Numbered from the stretch's first letter, positions 1 through 12,739 are shown. The stretch is DNA of 64,000 nucleotides from Rhabdophis nuchalis (GCA_039707465.1 CM077647.1:118422610-118486609), one strand, 5' to 3'. Made by a program: numbers and translations. Notes: generated by a model not told the origin, from the sequence alone.

Positions 1-184
1 TCCTTGCTATAGTATTTTCCTTAGGAAATAAGCTTCTTTGAGGAAAGAAATAGGTAAGGAGAATTGGTAGAAGAGGACATTGCCGATGTTTCATTTCAAC
101 TTGAACTCCGGTGTTCACTAATTCTTCCCCTAATACTGGGTATAGTTTTCTTAACAAGTTGTCATTTTGAAGAGAACATGTGTA
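1..184. other. Intergenic DNA, nothing recognised
   Basis: Short AT-rich leading stretch without a convincing ORF or repeat signature. Confidence 0.4.
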
Positions 185-647
185 CTGGTGGTCCTTGACT
201 TATGACCATTCAAAATTCTGATGCCCCACCCAAAAAAAGAGGGGTGCTTACAACCCAGGTTTGAAGTTCTGACAGTCAGGCTCCCTCAACAGTAACAGGA
301 CTATTGATTTCAGGAGTTTGGAAACACAGCTGCATTTATGACTGTTTGCAGTGTCCCATGGTAACATGATTATGTTTTATTATAGTTTTGCCAAAAATCA
401 GCAGTCTGGTTGACAAAACCACACCCATAGCAAATTATTTTTTCACATAACAACTGTGGCATCCACTTAACAACTGTGACATTTGCTTAACAACCACCAC
501 AAAAATATTGTAGAATCTTAGTGACCTTGTCACAGTTCATTTAATGACTGTCACAAAAAAGTCATGCACTCAGGATAATTTTACGACCCTCACAACATAG
601 AACCATAATGGCAAATTCCAATACAGCTGTATGTTAAGGATTACTTG
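185..647. mobile_element. Tc1/mariner-like MITE (degraded)
   Basis: The segment is flanked by TA on both sides (183-184 and 648-649). It starts with a GGTCCTTGACTTATGACC-like end and finishes with the inverted counterpart (reverse complement CAAGTAATCCTTAAC). The body holds repeated 'cttaacaactgtgac' phrases. The better preserved relative at 48538-48920 shares this style of end and body. No transposase reading frame is present, so it is non-autonomous and old. Family assignment is by recognition of the termini. Confidence 0.6.
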
Positions 648-2719
648 TAATCCAGTAACTTCTGAACTCCCAAGAATGGGGAAATGTAGCAATCAAAATT
701 GGATGAAAAACAGCAGCTTTGGAGTCACATAGAAGCTTAAATATACCTACCTTGTGTAAAGGTCAAGTGGACTAGAATGGTAAATGCAGAGATGAAGCAC
801 CAGTGGTCCTCCAGATACAACCTCACTATATAGACTTGGAACTGTAGCTCAACAGCAGGTCCTGCTGCCTACAAGTGCACCTACAGCGTGTGAATCATTA
901 TAGTTATTTAATAAGACAACCTCTTACCCAGACTAAAGTCACACTACATATTGGACCATGAATACGTTAACCACATTTTACCCTAATACATTGGCTAACT
1001 ATACCACAGGCTTTGAGGTTTATGATCAAATCTGTTATGTGATGTAAAAACTTCAGGCTCTACAAACCACATTTCAATTAGTCAAGGATCAGTGCATTGT
1101 GTTCACATGAATGATAAAAAACCTGTGACCTTTCAGTTGTTGTTAACTCCATCTCCCAGAAGACCAGCTCACATGGCAAATAGTAAGGAATGCTGGCAGT
1201 TTCTCAACGTATGGGAAGTGACATATGTGCCCTTGCCAAATGTGAATGCACACATTTTTAAAAAAAATATTTGATTTCTATAGCCATCCATCTCAAGAAG
1301 TTAGGAGGAGGAGTGGCATACATCATACATGGAAGTGCAATTCAGAGGTAGTGGGAAAAATAGTGATGGATCTTAGCTATAGCTAGTCCTGGGGGCCTTT
1401 TCTTCCCGGCATGCCTTCCCATCTGCTCTTTGCTCACTCCAGAGAATAAGCTCGTATCAGAAAGAGAAAAGACAGCTTCACATTCAAATTAGTTGATTTT
1501 AAGTTGATAGGTCCTAGCTACAGATGTGACTCTCAGTATTCCATTGGCAAATGCTTTGTTTGAGGTGACATGCAGACTCTGGTGGGTGCAGCCCTGCAAA
1601 GAGATTTGCATAGCATACTTTTGATGTCTAGGCTAGTTTGGTGACATGCTATGTCCTAAGATAAGTCTTCTGTTTAATGGCCCTTAAAACAAAACAAGAG
1701 AGAACAGTTGCTTTCTGGTACTTTCTTTTGCCAAAATTAAAACTCTAGTTTTTAGTATACCCAATAGATAGCCATGTCTCAGTTTTTCTTGAAAAAGTTG
1801 TTAACAAAGAGAGCTGAGAGATTCCAATGGTGGATTTGCCAAATCAGATACCCATAGATAGTTGTATAGTATTGGCAAGAATGGTATTGACTTTCTACTT
1901 TCTTCACACAACTGTGATGTGAGGGCTATCCCAAGTATTATATATATATATTTACAGTGCTTATAGGGTTCACATTTTTTAAAAGCCACCCTTACGACTT
2001 TTGATAAACTGGGTCAACTGGATATTTGTTTTCTCTCTGATGAAACCACATGAAATAAGGTTCTATTTAAAAAACCATTAATGGAATATTTCAAATATTT
2101 TTGCATTTCATTTCTCAGAAGAGCTTCAAAGCTTCTAAGCAATATATAATTGATCCACTATTAATATATTAAAGTCAGAAAAAAAACAGCTAATGGGGTA
2201 AGATTAGATTATTAACCAAAAGCATGGGAGAACACCTGCAGTCAACATACTAAACCTGGCATGCAAATATTTTCAGAAGATTTTGCAACAGGCATTACCA
2301 CTGAAAAAGATCCAGTATTTGGTTGCCACCTGTTTAATTTCAAAACGTATGGATATTCTCAGCCAGGGTTCAGATGGTAATTACATTGAACATCGAGGCT
2401 TCCAATGGACAGGTTATAATGGAGACCTGAGCTCAGGCCTTAACAGCTTTAAAGATCGAAAACAGCAGTTTGTACTATGCCCTGCAACATATTTGAAGAA
2501 GCAAGTAGACAAGTTAACCCTGGCAAAGTAGATTTGTGTTGTTGTTGTTATTGTTGTTGTTGTTGTCATAGCCATCAGTGCTCAGAAGTAATCCCACTTC
2601 TGAAGCTGTTAAATTTTACATCAAACAGATTTAAACAGTTATAGAATTAATGTCTTTCACAATGGGAATAAAACTGCTACACCACATTTGGCATCAGGTA
2701 CCACTGATACCATAGCACA
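648..2719. other. Intergenic DNA, no gene seen
   Basis: AT-rich sequence with only short chance ORFs. A GTT-type trinucleotide run lies at about 2534-2566. No exon-like conservation or RNA gene was recognised. Confidence 0.5.
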
Positions 2720-2840
2720 GTATTTCTCAATCCTGGCAACTTTAAGAGGTGTGGACTTCAATTCCCAGAATTTCCTGGGATGCTAGTAGGGAATTCTGGG
2801 ACTTGAAACCCATACCTTTTAAACTTGCTAAGACTGAGAC
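2720..2840. mobile_element. Diverged palindromic hAT-type MITE
   Basis: A 'caactttaag...gtggacttcaattcccagaa' arm is followed by an inverted arm containing 'gggaattctgggacttgaa'. This is the phrase that makes up the nearly perfect hairpin at 61920-62054, so this looks like an old, decayed member of the same family. Confidence 0.55.
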
Positions 2841-4711
2841 ATACTGCAATAGCAGATCATCAAATAAGTATAAGTCAGCACCAGAGACTGCGTTGCTTTC
2901 TTGATGTATAATTGTTGTCCATATTTCTGCAAACCCAGGTTGGGTAGGCCTCTGTACTTTCAACCATGATGCCACCTGGAGTTCTAGACCCCAGCTGGTG
3001 TTCAGACTATGCAGAAGGAAGAGATGAACTATTAGCCTGAGCAGTAATGAATGAAGCATCTCCATGCTGCAGGTGTTCGCCTCTTTCCTTTCAGTTTATG
3101 GAAATAGGATTAGAAGGTAAGCCACCCAGATTATGTGCTTTTGCACATTAAGAAAAAAAAATGGCTTTGTTTACAGCAAGTGCATGGTGCTAATTTACTC
3201 CCACGAGGTAGGCTTCCTTAATGCAGTTTTACATGTCCTTTGACACTTGCACCCCAAATGATTCCATCTTGGGTATCTTATCTCTAATAACAGGATTAAG
3301 ATTAGCCTGATAAGGCAGTCTTTTCAAGTTCAAACTATACTGTACACATTTATAATTAAGATAATAATTATGTGTCATCATTTTGATAAAAATATTCAAA
3401 TCTATTTCAACATTTCAACAAATGTTTCTTTAATCATAAGAATATGAAAATAATGTCTTACTATACTTATAAAACCGTTTATTGTTCTTTTTAAAAAAAT
3501 CATAAAGCTTGCCAGCCCATTGGCTTTTGTAAGCAGCACCATTTCAGGACGCCAAACTGGCTTGTGAGTTTATTATTAAACCTGTTTGACTTTCAGGGAG
3601 ATGGCATTGGAGTAATTTGTAAAATGCTGGTGCCATTCACTGTGTTTTAAGCTGTGGCTATGGTGTAATTTAAATGTTCATTGGTTTAAAAAAAATACTA
3701 TTTCCTTTAAGAGGTGAACATTGGGAAATATGAGTCAAACTTCCTTCTTACATTTTACTTGCAAACACAGGAATTTTAAATGAACTCAAATGTTATGCCA
3801 AATTCCCTTTACCTTAGTCAGAAAAAAAGATGCCAAAAGATTGCACAAACTACACACAAACACGCATACTTCATCAGTATATTTTGTTGCTCCGATTAGC
3901 AAAAACAAAAACAAAAGTCTAGACTCCTTGTAAGTGTGGATTTTTAACCATAAATGTCAACATTTGAATTCCCATATGCTGAAAGGCACAAAAGTCTTGC
4001 TATGGACAAATTTTGCCAATCCCCCGAGGGGAAAAAATTCAGAGACAACAAAACTATTGCCAGATCCACACTGACTCTAAGCAAGAGCTAAGAATTACGT
4101 AGAACTCTTATAGCTTCTGCAGCTGTGGAACATATTTATTCATATATCTTATACCACAAAAAGTTAGGCTGAGAAAAAAAAATGCTACTTTTTATAAATA
4201 TATTCCTCCTAATGATTGAAAATGGAGGATATAGAAAAGAAATTAGATTATGATTTCAAAACCAAGTTGGGTAGTTCTGGATGAAATAGCAAGTTATTTT
4301 GCCTGGCTTCCTCTTATAAGGTATGTAATCAGCCAGACCACTTCCTTTCAGAAGAGTTCTACCATCTGTTGCCTTGGAGTAGAGATGCAAGCAGTATTTC
4401 ATTCCAGAAGGCACCAACTAAACATTCAAGACCTCTCCCTTGTATCACAGTTGAAGTTCCACTCTTCCTGCGGTTTGGCAGCTGAAGGGGTATGGATGAC
4501 CTTACATTGGCTCCTAAAAACACCCTCTCCCAAACAAGGCAGAGAACTGCTTTTGAATTTCCCCCACACTTGAATGAGTCTCTCCTCTGGCAGAGGCTGG
4601 AAAGCCCCTTCCAAAAACTGTCAAATCTTCATCTAATCAACCTCCTCCCATTTTCTAAGAAAGAATGCTTAAACATCTCAACCTCCAGTACAGAGCAGTA
4701 AGATTGCCCTT
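2841..4711. other. Intergenic DNA, no gene seen
   Basis: AT-rich, no convincing ORF, RNA gene or recognised repeat. Confidence 0.45.
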
Positions 4712-5576
4712 GACGTGATGTCCCAGTGCCTGGAGGCCATGCGGATCTGGATGGGGAAAAACAGGCTCAGGCTCAACCCCTCCAAGACCGAATGGCTGTG
4801 GTTCCCGGCGTCAGCTGGTTCCATCACTGGCTATGGGGGTGAGACCTTAGCCCCCCCACAGGAAGGGTTCGCAACTTGGGTGTCCTCCTGGATGCGCGGC
4901 TGTCCTTGGAAGATCATATGACGGCTGTCACTAGGGGGGCTTTTTATCAGGTTCGCCTGATCTACCAGTTGCGTCCCTTCCTGGATCGCGATGCCCTGCG
5001 CACAGTCACTCACGCCCGTGTCTCTTCCTGTCTGGACTACTGTAATCCTCTCTACATGGGGCTCCCCTTGAAGAGCACCCAGAGGCTCCAACTGGTCTGT
5101 TATGGGGGTGACGTGACGCTCCCATGTAATACCCCTCCTGTGCAAGCTACACTGGCTTCTGGTGGTTTTCCGGGTGCGATTCAAGGTGTTGGTTACTATC
5201 TTTAAAGTGCTCCATGGCTTAGGACCTGGGTACCTACAAGATCGCCTTCTGCCACTGAGAGCCTCCCACCGGCCAGTATGCTCCCATAGAGAGGGTCTCC
5301 TCATGGTGCCGTCGGCTAAATAATGTCGACTGGCGACATCCAGGGGGAGAGCCTTCTCCGTGGGAGCACCTGTCCTCTGGAACGAATTGCCCCCGGAGTT
5401 ACGAATTATCCCTGACCTGCTGCCGTGCTCTCAAAACCTTTCTTTTTCAACAAGCCAGGCTGGCGTAAATACGAATTTTATTAATTTTAATTGGGGCTTG
5501 TTGGTTTTTAATCTTATTAGGGGCCAAATTATTTAATATGTTTTAAAATTGTTTTTAACTTTTATATATCTGTTTT
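4712..5576 (+). mobile_element. L2/CR1-group LINE fragment, plus strand, interrupted
   Basis: Translated pieces in shifting frames match the C-terminal part of the LINE ORF2 seen better at 30852-29551. They include the [19 protein letters not shown] block, a 'SSCLDYCNPLYMGLPL' block, and later FKVL/LHGLGPGYLQ and 'EGLLMVPSAK'-like stretches. Several frameshifts and a missing segment near 5095-5130 make it dead. Its 3' UTR is cut at about 5576 by the minus-strand LINE and appears to resume at 6546-6643. Confidence 0.8.
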
Positions 5577-6545
5577 ACTATTATTATTTACTATTTATTA
5601 AATTTGTATACCGCCCTTCTCCCTTGCGGGACTCAGGGCAGTGAACAGGCATAATAAAACCACAAAACATCAATATACAAAATACTTTAAAAATCAATTA
5701 AATTTAGGGCCTGTTCTAAAACCAGGTAAAATTCTCAGATAAAATCGATTAAAATAGATTTAAAACTACACCAGGCCGGCCGCACGGAATAAGTGCGTTT
5801 TCAAGGCCTGGTGGAAGAGGCGTAGGTCAGTGATCGTACGAAGGTCGAAGGGTAGGTCGTTCCAGAGGGCAGGAGCTGCCACAGAGAAGGCTCTCCCCCT
5901 GGGGATCGCCAGCCGGCATTGTTTGGCTGACGGTACCCTGAGGAGGCCTTCTCTGTGGGAGCGAACTGGTCGGTGGGAGGTATTCGGTAGCAGGATGCAG
6001 TCCTGCAGATAGCCAGGTCCGATGCCATGGAGCGCTTTAAAGGTGGTTATCAGCACCTTGAAGCGCACCCGGAAAGCCACAGGCAGCCAGTGCAGCTCAC
6101 GCAGGAGGGGTGTCATGTGGGAGCATCTTGGGGCTCCCAGAATCCCCCGCGCGGCCGCGTTCTGCACCAACTGGAGCCTCCGGGTGCACCTCAGGGGCAG
6201 CCCCATGTAGAGAGCGTTGCAATAATCCAGGCGGGAGGTGACGAGGGCTTGAGTGACCATGCATAGAGCGTCATGATCCAGAAAGGGGCGCAATTGGCGA
6301 ACCAAGCGAACCTGATAAAAAGCCCCCCTGGCCACTGCTGTCAAATGATCGTCTAATGACAGCCGGGAATCCAGGAGGACACCCAAGTTGCGCGCCCTCT
6401 CTGTGGGAGCTAATGATTCGCCCCCAATGGCCAGAGATGGTACCAACTGGCTGTATCGTGACGCTGGAAGCCACAGCCACTCAGTTTTGGACGGGTTGAG
6501 TTGAAGCCTCTTTCTCCCCATCCAGACTTGCACAGCCTCCAGTGC
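5577..6545 (-). mobile_element. L2/CR1-group LINE, 5'-truncated, minus strand
   Basis: An open frame from 6533 to 5766 encodes 255 residues of the post-reverse-transcriptase region. It runs from the [12 protein letters not shown] block through '[16 protein letters not shown]', '[19 protein letters not shown]' and 'FKALHGIGPGYL' to the C-terminus. The catalytic part of the RT is absent (5' truncation). The 3' UTR (reading left) carries the family signature 'gagaagggcggtatacaaat' and an AT-rich tail near 5580. The frame is unbroken, so the insertion is fairly young. It sits inside an older plus-strand copy. Confidence 0.85.
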
Positions 6546-6643
6546 GAGTCTGGATGGGGTGTATTATTTTGGCTGTACACCGCCCTGAGTCCTTTGGGAG
6601 TAGGGAGGTATAAAAATTAATTAATAAATAAAATAAATAAATA
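6546..6643 (+). mobile_element. 3' tail of plus-strand L2-type LINE
   Basis: 'ggctgtacaccgccctgagt' followed by a TTAATAAATAAAATAAATAAATA tail-type run is the usual 3' end of this LINE family in plus orientation. It is best explained as the displaced tail of the copy at 4712-5576. Confidence 0.65.
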
Positions 6644-9074
6644 AGATTGATTTATAGACTTTGGCCTTCAGAACGCTGGTTTTGTCTGTCAAGCTTCAAT
6701 TGTGGAATAAACCTACTACGCAACATTGTTTTATATTCCCGGGTTGTGTGTGTGTGTGTGTGTGTGGTGGGAATTAAGACAATCCTCGAGGCTAAAGCAA
6801 TTTGGCTAATGAAAGGGAGAAGTGAACGATGGAAAGTAGCAGGGTGGGAAAAGTATCCATGGGACAAATGAAGAAGGGGAGAACCAATGATTGAATTGGG
6901 CTCAGAAAATAGTTAGGTGGCACTCTTGAACCAAGATGTACCTTTTACAAACTGGAATGATCATGACCACCATATGATTCTGGGACTCCAGTTGGGTAAA
7001 AGAGCTGATCAATCAATTCCTGTGCCATCCTTCCCAGTTTCTAGGCTATCCCGGGAGGGGATAGCCCAAGCAGCTCATTTTTATCTGTTTAATGCAGAAA
7101 AGTTTCAACTCTAAAAGGTGAAATTTATCTAATCATTGCAGAGAGGTATGCATTTTGGTTAAGAAATCTAGAATGCCCTCTAGACAAGTCCATGACTGCC
7201 TTCTTGTCATTTTCACAATGAAACTCAATGCTGTCTGTTGTTTTAATCAATACTTAATCAATATTCCTAATTGTTAAGGGGTTTGAATATCACATAATTT
7301 AGAGTCATGGCTCCAGTATAGATTCTCTTCCAGAAGACTGGTAGGCATAAAGTGAGGCCTTTTTTCTGTCACAGTGCCCCTCAATATTGTACACCTTTCT
7401 AGGGAAGTTAGGCAGGATTACTTCAAATAGAAAGCAAAGATTTTAATTGTTCCTTACATATCTTAATGGTCGGGTTAGTACTGACCATTTAAAGATCACC
7501 AGTTTTGTTTTGTATTGGCTTTATTTTTAAATTTAGTTTGTCTATTTCTTAAAGCACCCTAGTGGTTTATAAGACAAGCCATAAATATGTACAGATTATT
7601 AGTATCTAAACAAAGTTGTCTAATATACTACTAAATACATTTCTTTGCTTTTAAAAATAAGGAGGGACAATTTATTATTAGGAGGGAAGACAAATATAAA
7701 ATATGGAATATACTATGAAATTGGACAGCATTATCCCTATGCCAAGTCCGTGTATGCACCAGAATAGAGTAAAATGAAATACAAGTTTTTGTGGCAGAAG
7801 TCTGTATTCACTAAATCCGCTCACGCATTTTTGTAGATTGGATTCATCAAAATGGTAACTTACTTTTGCAGAGTTAATGGAATAGTGTTGGGAGCACAAA
7901 AGAATCCCACCTTCCCTTCCGTAACAGTCAACACTAAAAAAAACCCTATCCAGTTTATAGCATCAATAAAGAAGCTACCCAAGTAAGAACTTCTCCATGT
8001 TCATTTGAAAGCAATTCTCAATTTCAAGTGGGAGTTGCATTAAAAGCTGCCATAATTGTGGCAGATCCTACGATTGCTTAGATTTTATTCCCATCAGCCT
8101 CAGATGGCAGTTCTAATAGAAAACGATTGTTTAAGATGATTCCCATAACCAGATAACACTAGGCTACCTGATGCATAGGATCATAGTAGTAGTTTTCATG
8201 TCTGCAAGTACACATGATCCTCTTTATGTTTGCATTATCACCATGGGGTGGGGGGTGGGGGTTAGGCTTCCCATATAGATAAACCGTCCATATAGTTGAA
8301 AAAAGTGAGATAGGCTACTAAACTAAGATAAGGGCAGAATATCTGGCAAAACTTGTTTTGTAAGATAGGTGGCAATATCAATTTGGCCAACAAAATAAAC
8401 ACACACACAAAAGTCATTGCATACTACTAAGTGGGCTGGCCATTGGAAACCTTTTTTGCTATTGATCTAAATTACAAAGTTGGATAGCACACCAAAGTCA
8501 TCTCATCCTATCCAAACTAAGGCCTGAACTTGAGAAAGGTGATTTGCCATTTCCTTCTAAAGCCTTTTCTAATAATTACTTATTAAAGCAGCAAAAGCGT
8601 TTGTGGATAAATAGCAATATTCCTATGCAACATTTTCAGAGATAGAAAACAGCAGTTGTGCAACAGGATTTGAATGCTCCACCTCTACTGCCTTGGGCAG
8701 GTCATACCTGCCCATCCTCTGACTCCAAAGTATAAAGATGGGAACAGAGACTTACCATGCAGGTTTGGTGTGGAGCCAAACAGAGCAGCTAAATAAAGTA
8801 ACTTGCTTTGGCAGCTCACCCCCTGCCCGCCCCATAATTATAAAACATATAAATACAGAATGCTCTAGTAAATAAAAGTAACTTTGGACAACTATGTTTC
8901 TCTTTGGTCTTCTATTAGAACAACCACACAAAGGCTTAAAACAATTCATCCTTTCCGATTCATATTTCTTTAAAGCAATGTCTAAATGTTGCCTGGAAAA
9001 ATTATTCACAATATTCTCTGCCAAAAGAAAATATTTTGAATTATTTTTCTAGAAATCACACCAGAATAATTATG
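6644..9074. other. Intergenic DNA downstream of HEXIM1
   Basis: No gene seen. A (TG)n microsatellite lies at about 6745-6767. The right end may contain further HEXIM1 3' UTR if a more distal poly(A) site is used. Confidence 0.45.
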
Positions 9075-9521
9075 CTGACATGACCTTCAGTTTATTTAAA
9101 CTCTCTTCATGAATCAGGATAGCCTTTTTCTCCAGAATGTGACTATTTTACATGTCTGTTCTCGTGCCCCATTCCCTCTTCACCAATGTCTCTCCTTTAC
9201 AAGAATCACAAATTCTGTTTCTGTATGAGTCCGATGAACTTTTAGAAATTTTCCTAGGAATGCTGGATATTCTGTGTTCTTATTTTAAAAAACAAATCCC
9301 AAACCCCTTGATTACACATAATTAAAAAAAGAGCACGCACTATATTAGAACTATCTTCAAAACCAGTGTAAGATTGTGAATTTATTCTGATTAGATCACA
9401 AAGTCCTGTGTGTCTGTGTATGTGCGTGTACACACATACACACATGTACCCCCACAATATGAATACAGCATCTTGGGATGGTTTCTGTCCAATTCCACAT
9501 GTCCTCAGCAAATGTTCAGTT
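9075..9521 (-). other. HEXIM1: HEXIM1 3' UTR with candidate poly(A) signals
   Basis: On the minus strand AATAAA hexamers occur at 9386-9381 and 9096-9091, downstream of the HEXIM1 stop. The end point is inferred from the second signal. Transcript data would be needed to choose between them. Confidence 0.45.
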
Positions 9522-10598
9522 TCATTCTCCCAGTTTAGAGAAATTGTTCTCTTGTTCTCTGCCAAGTTCCTTTTCTTTCAAGAGTTTCTGGTTCTCAGCT
9601 CTCAACCTGTCCAGTTCCTCTTCTAACTGACTTACCCTGGGGTCTTCTGTTGAGTCCCCTGCAAATTTCTTGTTCTCCATCTGTAGGCGGTTGTTCTCAT
9701 CCTCCATCCTGGAAAGACACTTCTCCAACTCCAAATATTCCTTGATCAATTCCTGTTTGCTCATATTCTGCAGACTCTCTACATGATATCTCTCATATGT
9801 CTCTGAAAAATCTTTCTGAAGGAATTCAGTACCATCCCCTCCCATCCCATCACTACCCCCATCCTTCTCTTCCACAAAGTCTTCCTCACTGGTTTCATCT
9901 GATTTGGTGGCAGATCTTTTGGGGTAAAGGCTTGTCTTCAAATCTGGTTCTTCTTGATCATGATCCTCCATCAAAAACTGTGTGGTGTTGTATGGTGCAA
10001 CAGGCTGTCCTTTAGCAAACATCTCTGCCCGCATCCTGGAAGCCCTTTGACTCTGCTTCTCATCAAACTTCTTCTTCTCTTCCCAGCTGAGTTTGTAATA
10101 AGGCTTCCAATGTTTCTTCTTCTTTGAAGGGCGCCTCCTATGTTTCTTTTTGCTCAGCTGTTTTTCCTCTTCTCCACCAGACTGAGATCTGCAACTCTGG
10201 TCAAAAGTCTCACAGTATTCCTGCTCTTGTAGGTCTGGTTGCTCTTCATCCCCTGCATCTTGGGTGTCTGCAGCTGCACCAAATGCCTGGTCCTCAATCT
10301 GATTAATCCCTGGGGCAACCAGATTTTGGCTTCCTCCAACCACAGGAACGGTGAGTTCTGCATCAGGGAAGGCAACATCAGCACTGACTGGCCTGCCATC
10401 CTGCTGCTTGGCCACCTCTCTTGGCTGCCATCTATCGGCAATCTCTCTTCCTTGGAGCAGTTCCTGGTTAGTGGGTGGAGATCCAACAAAAGGTCCCCCT
10501 CTGCCAGAGTCTCCTCCACCTGCACCCCTGCAAGAGGGGAAAGGTGTTTTGCCATTAGGCTGTTGCCTCAGATTGGCAGAGAAGGCAGCATCAGCCAT
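9522..10598 (-). CDS. HEXIM1: HEXIM1, 7SK-dependent inhibitor of P-TEFb
   Basis: Single-exon gene encoding 358 residues, close to the mammalian length. HEXIM1 binds 7SK snRNA and then sequesters the CDK9-cyclin T kinase in the nucleus, restraining RNA polymerase II pause release. Visible landmarks: a Gly-rich poorly conserved N-terminus (about 1-50); an acidic stretch (about 112-145); the basic NLS/7SK-binding motif KHRRRPSKKKKHW (about 152-164); the PYNT motif at 202-205 with the following F208 that contacts P-TEFb; an acidic/Gly linker (about 234-258); and a C-terminal coiled-coil cyclin T-binding/dimerisation domain (about 280-345) with SKQELIKEYLELEK and a second LEEELDRLRAEN heptad stretch. 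The start is ATG at 10598 (G at -3 and +4). The open frame extends six codons further upstream, but only to a TTG. The lack of introns is normal for this gene and is not a sign of retroposition. It resembles HEXIM1 more than HEXIM2. No HEXIM2 is seen here. Confidence 0.97.
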   Translation of the reverse strand: MADAAFSANLRQQPNGKTPFPSCRGAGGGDSGRGGPFVGSPPTNQELLQGREIADRWQPREVAKQQDGRPVSADVAFPDAELTVPVVGGSQNLVAPGINQIEDQAFGAAADTQDAGDEEQPDLQEQEYCETFDQSCRSQSGGEEEKQLSKKKHRRRPSKKKKHWKPYYKLSWEEKKKFDEKQSQRASRMRAEMFAKGQPVAPYNTTQFLMEDHDQEEPDLKTSLYPKRSATKSDETSEEDFVEEKDGGSDGMGGDGTEFLQKDFSETYERYHVESLQNMSKQELIKEYLELEKCLSRMEDENNRLQMENKKFAGDSTEDPRVSQLEEELDRLRAENQKLLKEKELGREQENNFSKLGE

Positions 10599-11540
10599 AG
10601 CTGGTGCTTTTAGCAATTTCCGAGATGGTTGGCTAGTAAGTCCGAGGTGTTGACTCCCTCTTCTCTTTAATTAGCCGACAGTGCCTTGCTGGATGGTGCT
10701 GGGGCTGCCAGCTTCACAAGTTCTGAGAAATCAAATACTTTTTTTAACACTTCAGCCCAACTTGCAAGCCTTTACAGAACTCTTACTGCTTAATAGTTAT
10801 CAAGAGTATTAATCTGGAAGTGTTTCTTGCTCTTTCTTAAATTTCCAGAGTGTTACAAACATTAAACTTTGCAGGAAAAAAAAAAAAGACCGGCAAGCTG
10901 TCTTGGTCAGTCTTTAAATGTTCGTTACCTTCTGGGAAGTGTGGAAGCTCCAGTTTCTACTTCTCCTGTTTGTCACACTGTAGAAAAGATGCACATCTCA
11001 AATTATAAAAAATATTAAAGGCAAATAAAAAGAGTCCCGGCTAAAGAACGAGCCACCGCAACAGTCAGTATGTCCTTGAAACACCTTGGACGCAACAATA
11101 ATTATATATATAAAAAAATGAAGATACGAGGCAAAAGGCCACTGAAGAGTTAAGCAGCAGGGTTCTGACTCCGGCGTAGGTGATAAAATGTAAAATGTCC
11201 AAATCCACACAATCAAGGGTTGTTCAGGCACGAAATAGTTGAAGGCAGTTCCAATGCCAAGAGTCTGTGTGTGTAACAGTTCTTTTTTCGACAATCTGGA
11301 CCTCAAAAATCGCTTGAAAAAAATCTTTCCGTCCCAAGCTTCAGCTACGAAAAACTATCCAGCCCCGAACGAGTTAAAGATGGTTTCTTTCTCCTTCTCG
11401 GAGAGGAAAGAGTTAACTCAATGAGGGAAGGTTGGCTCCTCCACGCACACCCAAAGTTCGAATCGCCCCCTCCCTTGCAGTTAACCCCATTCCTCCTTCC
11501 ACCGTTTTCCTCCCTTACTCAAGCGCCGCCAGTTCTCAAC
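10599..11540 (-). other. HEXIM1: HEXIM1 5' UTR (inferred)
   Basis: Sequence between the inferred transcription start (about 30 nt downstream of the TATA motif) and the ATG. HEXIM1 normally has a long untranslated leader. No splice sites were established here, so an intron in the leader cannot be ruled out. Confidence 0.45.
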
Positions 11541-11900
11541 TGCTACTCCTAGCGCGTTTCCTCGCCTTATATAAACGAACCAGCCCCTTCAACGCAGTGC
11601 GCAGCCGCATCTTATTTTCCTGGACCCAAGGTATCTCGGGATTTGTGGTTTCTCCTTCCGATCGATTGCCCAGTTCTCTTTTAACACAATGACTACCCTT
11701 CCCAGAATCGCGGCAAGGGACTGTTGTTTAGCCAATCAATATTCAAGGAGGGCTGGGACAACAAGGAAGCCCTCTCTGGTAGGCTGCCTAAATAACTAAA
11801 ACATCAATGGCTATAATGGGAGTCCTTCAATACTAAATGAACCAATCAGAGGAGAATAGTGGGAGGCGGTGTAGGAGGTGGGAATTGGAATATACCAACT
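11541..11900 (-). promoter_or_regulatory. HEXIM1: HEXIM1 promoter region with TATA box
   Basis: Reading the minus strand, TATATAAG occupies 11573-11566, preceded by a locally CpG-rich stretch (11440-11720) that stands out from the AT-rich surroundings. CCAAT motifs lie at 11732-11736 and 11842-11846. Together these fit a TATA plus CCAAT promoter driving HEXIM1 leftwards. Function is inferred. Confidence 0.6.
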
Positions 11901-12696
11901 ATTTATGAGAATCTTGAAATCTTAACGCTTATTAAACAGGCCTTTATGAGTCCTCCTGGAACTCATCTTCAAACGAATGTCACCTCAGGCACTTTATCTG
12001 TCATAATACCGTTGAAGGAAAATAGCTTCGTAACTTACCCCTCGAGAAAAAAAATGGTAGTGCCCAAAAAGTAGTTCCAACGTAACTTTAAAGATTAAGA
12101 GGATTTTGTAATGCGTCACTCGTTTAAGATTGAGGAATTTCAGTAACTATTCGAGAATTTAGGGAGAGCAGTAATGTCATCTAGTGGCAAAAAAGATTTG
12201 GAGGAGAGTTGAGTAGGAAGCTCTTGCTGGCGGAAGGTCACTACTAGTTGGGTAAAAAAACCCAGCTACGTTAACCTATGACGGTGACTGATCTACGTGG
12301 AGGGAGTTGTAAACAAACCGAAATTGGAAACTAGTTCCGTCTTAAAGGCGTAAAGGTACTTCTTTCGCTAAATCAAATGATGTAATTGAAGGCCTGGAAA
12401 GGGGATTGCAGTCTAGTGGTTAAAGACTGAGATTTGGACTCTTCTTCTTTCGCCAGAGAAAGATATGCCCAAGTTGCAAACAGATCAAAGTTGGAAGAGT
12501 TTATTAATCCGTTTTTCTCACTGGCTGTGAAGAAAGCAGGGTGGAGAACCGCGACTGAAAAGGAAGCTGCAGAACTTAAGGTCTGCCAGCTCTTCCCTTC
12601 TAATGTTTAGAAGCTGGCAAAGGTCATCAGGAAACATGCATTCTGTATATGCTCAGAGACTAATTTATCTTCAGTTGTGTTTCACCCGTTTCGAGC

Positions 12697-12739
<43 letters not shown>

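Noticed and set aside
10599..10616. Six-codon extension of HEXIM1
   Set aside because: Begins with TTG; the ATG at 10598 has a good context and is the plausible start.
12403..12440. tRNA-SINE A-box-like phrase
   Set aside because: No B box, body or tail follows; too short.
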